Positions 1 through 5,241 of a DNA stretch of 5,241 nucleotides are shown here, piece after piece. Origin of the DNA: Clostridia bacterium (GTDB taxonomy: Bacteria; Bacillota_A; Clostridia; Christensenellales; Borkfalkiaceae); the NCBI GenBank assembly GCA_003979335.1, contig RYWC01000059.1, forward strand, positions 1 to 5,241, read 5' to 3'. Every line of letters starts with the position of its first letter. Within the stretch, counting starts at the first letter, position 1. Both the position numbers and the translations under genes were made by a program. The notes beneath the pieces are model-generated. The model was not told the origin of the DNA. It saw only the letters and a list, made by a program, of their open reading frames with translations, and searched no databases.

Positions 1-147
1 TTATATAATAATTTTAACATTAGTTTGTGGAATTTGCAAACGAATTATTGCAAAAAATGTAATAAAATACAAGCTTAATTGTATATTTTAACTTTAAAAT
101 CGTATATTTTTAATAAACAACGTGTTTTATGCAATTTTTATAAAATT
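1..147. other. AT-rich intergenic flank without a convincing gene
   Basis: The composition is much more AT-rich than the coding DNA. It contains a TATAAT at 4-9 on the plus strand whose partner -35 would lie outside the window, a short dyad (ATTTTAA at 85-91, TTAAAAT at 94-100), and GTATATTTT twice (81-89 and 102-110). None of these is strong enough to call as a functional site in such AT-rich DNA. The stretch may be the 3' flank of a convergent gene or the upstream region of the next gene on the left. Confidence 0.5.
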
Positions 148-179
148 ATACCCCCTCGCACGAGGGGGTATTTTTTTTT
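148..179. terminator. Strong intrinsic terminator, probably bidirectional
   Basis: Positions 148-157 (ATACCCCCTC) pair perfectly with 162-171 (GAGGGGGTAT) around a GCAC tetraloop. On the plus strand an uninterrupted T run follows (171-179). On the minus strand the hairpin starts ~24 bases after the stop of the lipoprotein gene, is preceded by an A run and followed by AATTTTAT, so it can end the two-gene transcript. After a 2x2 internal loop, A142-A145 can pair with T174-T177 and lengthen the stem. The better T run on the plus strand suggests it may also stop a convergent gene entering from the left, outside the window. Confidence 0.88.
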
Positions 180-194
180 GTATTACCTTAAATT

Positions 195-2246
195 TTATGC
201 GTAATATCCGCAACCGAGAAGCCATGGCTGATTGGGTTTTGCCGTATCGCTTGTAATGTCTGTATATCTCTGATTGAGATAACGTTCAAGGAACAGTTTC
301 AATTCGGCATTTACTTCGTATACGCCGTCGCTGTTTACAAGTTTTGCGTACTTTGCAATAAATTCAGTGTAATTCCAATCGATGTCGCGCTTTGTTAAAT
401 CTTCATAAACGGTTAGGTTTGTGTTTTTACGTCCGTCGGAATCTCCGCCGCCGATGTTTCCGCCATCGTCGCCGAACAACTCTACAGTGGAGAAAGAGTA
501 TTCAAGCTCTATAGGTCTTCCGTCTGCAAGTCCCATAAGTTTTTTGGTTATCGCCGCAACCAAGGGCTTTTTTACTCCGTCGACAACTGCGTACCAAAGT
601 CCGTTTTCTTCGACAGTCTCTATTGAACCGTCTGCCGGCATCCAGGTAAATGCGCCTTGCTGATCTTCGTATTTCTTGCTTACGTCTGTAGTTGCTGTCT
701 TATGGATTACCTGAATTTCGTCAGGCGCATCCGCAGTTCTTTCTATCTTTATTTTGACCTGCGCAGGATATGAAATATTCGCGTCTTTAATCATAATATG
801 ATAGCTGTAAGTGTTGCCAACATAGCTGTTTTTAACTACTTCGTTGTATTTGAAGTTTCTGCCGTCTTTGCTGTTGTCGTCTCCTACAAGCCCTTCGAAA
901 TCTCCTGTAAGGTCGTTTGTGGCGCCGTCTACAAGAGGAATAGGACGGCCATTTGCGTAAGTTACAAGCTGAACGTCTAAATCAGTATCGGAAGTAACCG
1001 TGTAAACGCCTGATTTTGTAGGTTTGAAATTCAATATGGCAGTATGATAATCTTCAAAAGTTACTGTATAATCGCCGGGGTCAACCGCGTTTGTGCTAAT
1101 GGGCGCAGGTACGGGCTGGCAGATAAGGAAATCTATTATTCCCGCATTTCCGGAAGAAGTCGTAACCGAGAAAGTAAGTTTTTCGCCCTTTTCTACGCGC
1201 ATCTGCTGAATGTTATTGCCGCTATTTGTTTTGCTATCTATTGTAAGTCCGCTGTCGAAATAGCTTATATCGTTTGCATAGAACTTGATTTCATAGTCGC
1301 TGATATCCTTTTTGGGGTCGTTGGGGTCGTTCACGCCTTTTGAACCTATTGTATAACTTCCTGTCTTAGGCGCCGTAAAGGAGAAGAATACTTCTTTTCC
1401 TGCGGAAACATTTGCTGTATAAGCGTAGTTGTTACCCGTTATGTCAAACCTTGTTACCAAAGAGTTGTTTAACTTCTCATCCCAAGACTTAACCGTTTCT
1501 TCGTCCAACTTGTGCGCGTCGTCAAATGCAAGTTTATAATATTCTTCCAAACTGATTGAAACGGGGTCTGCGGCAACGTTCGATTTTACAGATTTCTGTA
1601 TATAGTTATCGTTATCGCCTATAACTACCACAACATCATAACTTCTTCTGTCGATAGCAGGTGTTACCGCTTCGCCCTTATCGTCCGTTCTGACTTCGGT
1701 AACCATTGTGCTGCCTTCATAGAATCTTACGCGTTTATTGACCGCCGGTGAGCCGTCGGGAAGCGTTACCGTCACGCTATAAGGAGCAGGAGGCGCATAG
1801 TCCAATTTGAATGTATGCCAGGCCTTGTCTTCCGAAGTTATAAAAGTTTCTTCGTTAGGGGCGTAGCCCGAAGGACAGTTAAGCACTTCAACTTTATATT
1901 TGCCGGGTAATTTGTGGTTAATAACCGCGGTACCGGAAACGTTTATTTTTGCCGTAGTACCGTCAATAACTTCGCCGTCTTCATCGAGAAGCCTTACTCC
2001 GACGCGCGCGTTTACATTGGTATTGGGCGCGTCCGTACCTTTAACGGGTTTTCCGTCGGGGTATACAAGCGTTATTACATAGCCGTCTAATTCGGGTTTG
2101 CCGTAATCGATTACTATGTCGTCGGAAGGAGGCGGAGTAGGGTCGGTGTTTTCTGTTTCGTTATCGCATGCCGAAATAAGCACGCTTGAGAAAGTTATAC
2201 AGAACGCTGCGCAAAGAAGCGTCAATCTTTTAAAAATCTTTTTCAT
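195..2246 (-). CDS. Multidomain surface lipoprotein with Ig-like, PPC-like and shared C-terminal repeat modules
   Basis: A complete 683-residue protein of unknown function, with ATG at 2244-2246 and TAA at 195-197. The start is supported by AAAGAGG nine bases upstream and by a textbook lipoprotein signal: basic MKKIFKR, a hydrophobic core, then lipobox I-S-A-C27. A Pro/Asp-rich linker (~28-43) follows. Two Ig/transthyretin-like domains come next (~52-150 and ~155-235), the second with a TDDKG turn as in the upstream protein. A charged, probably helical spacer (~236-265) leads to two PPC-like beta domains (~271-376 and ~381-503), marked by FSFTAPKTGSYTIGS and LNFKPTKSGVYTVTS. The last part (~540-683) is the module shared with the upstream gene; it contains a Gly/Asp-rich loop (592-606) and ends in W675-L-L-G-C679. 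No catalytic motif is visible. A binding or adhesion role at the outer membrane face is inferred from architecture alone; a solute-binding role is less likely because no substrate-binding-protein fold is recognisable. Confidence 0.95.
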   Translation of the reverse strand: MKKIFKRLTLLCAAFCITFSSVLISACDNETENTDPTPPPSDDIVIDYGKPELDGYVITLVYPDGKPVKGTDAPNTNVNARVGVRLLDEDGEVIDGTTAKINVSGTAVINHKLPGKYKVEVLNCPSGYAPNEETFITSEDKAWHTFKLDYAPPAPYSVTVTLPDGSPAVNKRVRFYEGSTMVTEVRTDDKGEAVTPAIDRRSYDVVVVIGDNDNYIQKSVKSNVAADPVSISLEEYYKLAFDDAHKLDEETVKSWDEKLNNSLVTRFDITGNNYAYTANVSAGKEVFFSFTAPKTGSYTIGSKGVNDPNDPKKDISDYEIKFYANDISYFDSGLTIDSKTNSGNNIQQMRVEKGEKLTFSVTTSSGNAGIIDFLICQPVPAPISTNAVDPGDYTVTFEDYHTAILNFKPTKSGVYTVTSDTDLDVQLVTYANGRPIPLVDGATNDLTGDFEGLVGDDNSKDGRNFKYNEVVKNSYVGNTYSYHIMIKDANISYPAQVKIKIERTADAPDEIQVIHKTATTDVSKKYEDQQGAFTWMPADGSIETVEENGLWYAVVDGVKKPLVAAITKKLMGLADGRPIELEYSFSTVELFGDDGGNIGGGDSDGRKNTNLTVYEDLTKRDIDWNYTEFIAKYAKLVNSDGVYEVNAELKLFLERYLNQRYTDITSDTAKPNQPWLLGCGYYA
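198..629 (-). repeat. Shared repeat module, copy in the lipoprotein C-terminus
   Basis: Residues ~540-683 of the lipoprotein. The first half is the weakest match (N-G-L-W-Y, then P561-L-V-A-A-I-T against PYLFADMT). The second half is clear: N625-Y-T-E-F-I-A-K-Y, G641-V-Y-E-V, A-E-L-K-L-F-L, and the ending W675-L-L-G-C679. A Gly/Asp-rich loop (592-606) is inserted between the halves. As in copy B, the module forms the extreme C-terminus of its protein. Confidence 0.6.
2166..2246 (-). other. Lipoprotein (type II) signal peptide and lipobox
   Basis: Residues 1-27 of the 683-residue protein. Lysines and arginine sit at positions 2, 3, 6 and 7, followed by a hydrophobic stretch (about 8-23) and the lipobox I24-S25-A26-C27. 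Cys27 (codon 2166-2168) would be lipidated by Lgt and become the mature N-terminus after Lsp cleavage. An acidic, proline-rich linker follows, as is usual for tethered surface lipoproteins. Confidence 0.93.
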
Positions 2247-2255
2247 GTTTTTTTA

Positions 2256-2262
2256 CCTCTTT
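2256..2262 (-). promoter_or_regulatory. Ribosome binding site of the lipoprotein gene
   Basis: The minus strand reads AAAGAGG, nine bases before the ATG at 2246. It lies within the 24-base gap between the two genes. That gap leaves no room for a separate promoter or terminator, so the two genes are most likely translated from one transcript. Confidence 0.82.
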
Positions 2263-2270
2263 ACTTCCGT

Positions 2271-5241
2271 TTAAGATTGGGGACCCAATTTAACTACATA
2301 CCAGCAAGCCATAAGCCATTCGTTGTCGTTACTGTAGCCTCTGTACACTAAGTTTGTCAGTTGCAATATTGTGTAAAGCTTTTTATCAACGGGAACCATT
2401 CCGTAGAGTTTGTCGTTCACGTCGTGCGCGGTGTAATCCGTCTGCCCAAGAACGTTATTGCCCGAAGATACGGTAAGTTTGCCTTCACTGACTTTTAATT
2501 TGAGCGTAACCGTGGGGGCCTTTTGCGTAATATTGCCGTTGCTGTCTTTGACGTCCTCGCCGAATTTAACTGTTACGGTCTGTCCGTTTGCTGTTGCCAT
2601 TGCGGTCGGAGAAATACTTGCATAACCTGTTTTTCCGTCCTTTGTTACGGTAATTCTGTTCCTTGTAAGACTGATGTTCACAGGTTTTCCGTCAATTGTT
2701 ACTGAAAGCACCGCGTGTGCCGGCGTTGCCGTTTTCAGATATTCTAACATATCTTCGGTGAAGTCTCTGCCTACAAGTTTTTCGCCAGCAATTTCAACTT
2801 CCAAAGGAACGCTTACTCCGTCTTTATCTTTAATTGTGCTTAAATTGAAGAAGCTATCGCTGTTTTGAAGAATATATTCAATCGGGTAATTGCCGAATAA
2901 GAACGACCATTCGGTGAAATCGCAGTAAATAGGCTCGCCGGATTTTCTATCGCGATACAAATCCGCACTTTCGTCGTAGTAAGCGTCAGCGTGTACGGGT
3001 ATCTGCGTTTCGTCGCCTGAATACACTTCATCCGTAGCAGGGCTCAGATATTCGTAAGTGTCCCCAATAAGGTCGATTCTGAATTTGAATGAACCGAGAA
3101 CTTCTACTGTAGAGAAGGCTACCCAAACGTAATAAGTTTCGCCTTTATTCAGATAGTGGTATATTTTGAAGTTTTCTTCTCCGCCGTACCTGTAGAACCT
3201 GCTGTCGCTTTCAGCAAGAGGAGTTCCCAAATGCGCCGCCAATTTCAACGAACTGTCGAAAAGACCTCCGTCAATGCTCTCAAGGTATCCTTCCAGAATA
3301 TAGGTATCGGTACTGTGTATATAATATACGCCTGAATGCTCGGGAACAAACTTATACAGATATCCTCTGGGCATTACTATTGAATTGAAAGTTGCAGTGT
3401 TGAGGTTGTCTGTATCGGGAAGCCCCGTAGTTTCTTTCGCCTGGAAAGCCGAGAAAGGAGCAAGACCGATAATAGGGTCGGTCAACTCAACGGGTTTGCC
3501 GTAAGTTCTGTGCGATACGCAGAACAGCTGCCAGCCGTCTTCCAAATAATAGGGCGAATTTGCCGGTATCTGGTCTTTGTAGTACGCGTCGAGAATTTCT
3601 TTCAATTCCTCCGTTACGGGAACCATTCCTTTATAATCGGAGTTAGAGCAGTAGGATACATATGAAGCGAACTGGTCGGTGTAATTCTTGCCGCCTATAA
3701 TCATGCCGCCTGCATCATTATATTTTAAAAATACGGTATATAAGCTGGTGTCAGGGTTGCCGAAGAAAGGTGTAGAGTGTGTCATGTCCGCAAAAAGGTA
3801 GGGGTCGTTTGCACTCTCGGTTTCAGCTTTTCCGACGTGGTAGTAACCGTCTTTTGCAAGATATACGTTTTCAAATTCGTTATAAAGCATAACGTTTTTA
3901 TCAAAGTATTGACGTACTGAAGGATAAGCTATTTCAAGCGAGGTATCCTTATCTATAAGGTCGGCATTCATATCGTCTATGGTTGTAAACCTTATATTCT
4001 TAACATATGCAATATCGTCGCCGCCGCCGTTGACGGAAGTTCTTGCATACATAAACGCTATTTCGTGCGTGCCTTTTTCCAATGCAACGTAAGCGTAGCC
4101 CGTGGTCCAATCCTGCTGACCCGATACCATAAGCACCTGTTTACCTATGCCTTCGCGTGCGTCAACCGCAACATAGAAGCAGTCTGCGCTGTCGCTTGAA
4201 ACTTTGTAATCGAATGCAAGCACCTGGTCTTTTTCAAGCTCTACTTCCGCATAGATAATACTTACCGTTCCCCTGTGTTTCGTGTTGGTGGGGTAAATAG
4301 CCGTCTTATCTTCTGTAAGGTCCCAAGGCCATGCTGATTTGCCGCCGTCGGAGTTTGTGGTTACGTCTTCGGAGAACAACATCGAGTTGCCCGTTTTATT
4401 TATCGCCCTGCTTATAAGGTGGCTTTCAGCCATTCTTACATTGAAGTCTTCGGGTTTATCGGGTACGAATATGTCGCCGCCGGGATTATCGGGGTCGATA
4501 GGCGCGGGTGCATAATCGTCTGCGGTGTACTGTTTAAATAATTGTTCCCATTCGTCCTGGTCGGTCACAGCGCCGCTTATAATTTCGCAAATTACGCCGT
4601 ACCTGTCAATCATAACGGTATAGGGCGCGCCGGGTTTGTCGAAAAGCTGACCTATGCCGGCTGCGTCGCGGCACATAAGGTAGGGAACTTCGTCCTCTAT
4701 TGTCTGGTTAATCTGTGTCGCGTCGTCCTGTTGCTGGTAATGGTCGTTGATGCCTATAATTTCAAGTTTATCGGCATAGAGTTCGTACGCGGCTTTCATA
4801 GAAGGGTATTCTTTTGCGCACCAAGTGCAGCCCACATACCAGAAGTTGAGCATTACGGCTTTCTTTTCTTTAAAAAGTTCGGAAAGCTTTATTTTCTTAG
4901 TGTCGTATTTCGTTTCGGATTTCTCGTTATAAGTGAAAACGGTCTGTTCGAAATCATACATAACGTCGCCTTTGACGTATTTTCTCGCGGGCGTTCCGCT
5001 TTCTATAACTGCGGAAGCTACGCCTATCTTAGTCAAGGCTTCGCCGCCGTCAACAGTCAAAGTTCTGTCAACGTAATAGCCGGCAGGAAGTTCCGAAAGT
5101 TTAACGGTATATTTTTTATTACTTAAATCGAAAGAAACTTTGCCTTCTTCGTCCGTTGTTTTGGAAGCAATCATTTCTTCGCCGTCCCAGATTTGCACCG
5201 TGACGTTCGTAAGATTTCTTCCGCCGAGTGACGTTATGTGT
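2271..5241 (-). CDS. Large multidomain secreted/surface protein with a TlpA-like thioredoxin domain (5' end outside window)
   Basis: The frame is open to the right edge of the window and stops at TAA (2271-2273), so the true start is off-window. Residue numbers here count from the GTG at 5198, which is not taken as the start. Domains in order: an Ig/transthyretin-like beta-sandwich (up to ~66); a TlpA/ResA-type thioredoxin fold (~80-225) with active site C124-T-W-C127 and cis-proline motif G-A-P192-Y-T-V; a Pro/Asp linker (~229-251); a jelly-roll-like beta domain (~255-408) that could bind carbohydrate; repeat module copy A (~435-567); a PPC-like beta-sandwich (~585-713) with core motif KFVPEHSGVYYIHS; and module copy B (~733-975), interrupted by ~100 residues. 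No LPXTG motif or C-terminal membrane anchor is seen, so attachment, if any, would be N-terminal (inferred: lipoprotein like its neighbour). It lies 24 bases upstream of the lipoprotein gene and is probably co-transcribed with it. The thioredoxin domain predicts extracytoplasmic thiol-disulfide exchange; substrate and biological role are unknown. Confidence is high for a real gene, good for the thioredoxin fold and moderate for the other fold names. Confidence 0.93.
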   Translation of the reverse strand, partial: HITSLGGRNLTNVTVQIWDGEEMIASKTTDEEGKVSFDLSNKKYTVKLSELPAGYYVDRTLTVDGGEALTKIGVASAVIESGTPARKYVKGDVMYDFEQTVFTYNEKSETKYDTKKIKLSELFKEKKAVMLNFWYVGCTWCAKEYPSMKAAYELYADKLEIIGINDHYQQQDDATQINQTIEDEVPYLMCRDAAGIGQLFDKPGAPYTVMIDRYGVICEIISGAVTDQDEWEQLFKQYTADDYAPAPIDPDNPGGDIFVPDKPEDFNVRMAESHLISRAINKTGNSMLFSEDVTTNSDGGKSAWPWDLTEDKTAIYPTNTKHRGTVSIIYAEVELEKDQVLAFDYKVSSDSADCFYVAVDAREGIGKQVLMVSGQQDWTTGYAYVALEKGTHEIAFMYARTSVNGGGDDIAYVKNIRFTTIDDMNADLIDKDTSLEIAYPSVRQYFDKNVMLYNEFENVYLAKDGYYHVGKAETESANDPYLFADMTHSTPFFGNPDTSLYTVFLKYNDAGGMIIGGKNYTDQFASYVSYCSNSDYKGMVPVTEELKEILDAYYKDQIPANSPYYLEDGWQLFCVSHRTYGKPVELTDPIIGLAPFSAFQAKETTGLPDTDNLNTATFNSIVMPRGYLYKFVPEHSGVYYIHSTDTYILEGYLESIDGGLFDSSLKLAAHLGTPLAESDSRFYRYGGEENFKIYHYLNKGETYYVWVAFSTVEVLGSFKFRIDLIGDTYEYLSPATDEVYSGDETQIPVHADAYYDESADLYRDRKSGEPIYCDFTEWSFLFGNYPIEYILQNSDSFFNLSTIKDKDGVSVPLEVEIAGEKLVGRDFTEDMLEYLKTATPAHAVLSVTIDGKPVNISLTRNRITVTKDGKTGYASISPTAMATANGQTVTVKFGEDVKDSNGNITQKAPTVTLKLKVSEGKLTVSSGNNVLGQTDYTAHDVNDKLYGMVPVDKKLYTILQLTNLVYRGYSNDNEWLMACWYVVKLGPQS
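2274..3002 (-). repeat. Shared repeat module, copy B, interrupted (large protein)
   Basis: Residues ~733-975. The first half matches copy A: E755-P-I-Y-C-D-F-T then FLFGN, and G810-RDFTEDMLEYL against GKNYTDQFASYV. The second half, G933-M-V-P-V, K-K-L-Y-T-I-L and W961-L-M-A-C965, is the C-terminus of the protein. Between EYL (821) and GMVPV lie ~111 residues instead of the ~9 in copy A. This inserted part is rich in beta-forming residues (for example LSVTIDG, TVTLKLKV). Confidence 0.65.
3498..3896 (-). repeat. Shared repeat module, copy A (large protein)
   Basis: Protein-level repeat at residues ~435-567. Landmarks: DGYYH; D465-P-Y-L-F-A-D-M-T followed by FFGN; the block G503-KNYTDQFASYV; G524-M-V-P-V; E-E-L-K-E-I-L; and the closing W556-Q-L-F-C560. 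It is uninterrupted, so it serves as the reference for copy B and for the copy in the lipoprotein. No known family is recognised. Confidence 0.7.
3975..4436 (-). other. Jelly-roll-like beta domain, possible carbohydrate-binding module
   Basis: Residues ~255-408 of the large protein alternate short strands such as VSIIYAEVEL, VLAFDYKVSS, CFYVAVDA and HEIAFMYART, and end in a strand with NIRFTT. The pattern of a strand with F-D-Y-K-V-S-S, then a described object, then a strand beginning with H-E-I resembles lectin/jelly-roll adhesin domains such as the cleaved-adhesin type. This is judged from strand rhythm and key phrases only. The ligand is unknown. Confidence 0.45.
4524..4961 (-). other. TlpA/ResA-like thioredoxin domain within the large protein
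   Basis: The segment runs from YDFEQTVFTY to about FKQYT (~residues 80-225). It shows the family order: K-L-S-E-L-F before the strand VMLNFW, the active site C-T-W-C (cysteine codons at 4827-4829 and 4818-4820), a following helix with K-E-Y-P, the strand LEIIGIND, and the cis-proline motif G-A-P-Y-T-V-M-I-D before a beta hairpin. Both catalytic cysteines and the cis-proline are intact, so the domain should be redox-active. The Trp between the cysteines differs from the common CPPC or CxPC of TlpA/ResA proteins. Two further cysteines (176 and 204) lie within the fold. Confidence 0.88.

Noticed and set aside
4..53. Promoter-like boxes (TATAAT at 4-9 on the plus strand; palindromic TTGCAA at 34-39 and 48-53, which could serve as a -35 on either strand)
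   Set aside because: No well-spaced pair of boxes leads to a gene within the window, and such hexamers are common by chance in DNA this AT-rich.
1..78. Open plus-strand frame from the window edge to TAA at 76-78, possibly the end of a convergent gene
   Set aside because: Only 25 codons, with composition far more AT-rich than the real genes and a low-complexity Asn/Lys/Ile-rich translation. It cannot be excluded without the sequence to the left, but it is not supportable here.
421..2082. Several plus-strand open frames of 60-99 codons opposite the lipoprotein gene
   Set aside because: All are antisense to the lipoprotein, mutually inconsistent in frame, and without recognisable protein features.
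2274..2333. Possible LPXTG-type sorting signal or transmembrane anchor at the end of the large protein
   Set aside because: The C-terminus (WLMACWYVVKLGPQS) has no LPxTG motif, too short a hydrophobic stretch and no basic tail.
2523..3031. Short open frames on both strands inside the large gene, including a 63-codon one on the minus strand
   Set aside because: They overlap the real frame in other phases and show no independent start signals or domain features.
4542..5126. Long open frame of 194 codons on the plus strand, opposite the thioredoxin domain
   Set aside because: It lies wholly antisense to a well-supported coding region with recognisable motifs, its translation shows no domain logic, and no ribosome binding site was evident. 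It is a by-product of codon composition on the other strand.

Overview
The window holds two long genes on the minus strand and a short AT-rich flank at its left end. The coding DNA is moderately GC-balanced, while the first ~150 bases are extremely AT-rich. The downstream gene has a Gram-positive-style ribosome binding site (AAAGAGG) and a lipoprotein signal peptide. Together these suggest a low-GC Gram-positive bacterium, most plausibly a gut-type member of the Clostridia. This placement is an inference; no taxonomic marker gene is present.

Layout, in the direction of transcription (right to left): (1) 5241-2271 is a large multidomain secreted or surface protein whose 5' end lies outside the window. 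At least 989 residues are visible. Its order is an Ig/transthyretin-like beta-sandwich, a TlpA/ResA-like thioredoxin domain with a CTWC active site, a Pro/Asp linker, a jelly-roll-like beta domain, a repeat module (copy A), a PPC-like beta-sandwich, and a second repeat module (copy B) that is interrupted by ~100 residues. (2) After a 24-base gap comes 2246-195, a 683-residue lipoprotein. It has two Ig/transthyretin-like domains, two PPC-like domains and a C-terminal copy of the same repeat module. (3) A strong GC-rich hairpin at 148-171 closes the unit. (4) Bases 1-147 are AT-rich and show no convincing gene.

The two proteins are built from the same parts: a small beta-sandwich with a TDxxG turn, a beta domain with an F-x-P-x-x-S-G-x-Y core, and a C-terminal module ending in W-x-[LM]-x-C. 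They are therefore paralogous or co-evolving surface proteins, probably co-transcribed and displayed on the outer face of the membrane. I recognise no catalytic domain other than the thioredoxin domain, and I cannot name either gene. The most interesting point is a redox-active thioredoxin domain built into an adhesin-like protein. The recurring, apparently undescribed module shared by both proteins carries a conserved cysteine.
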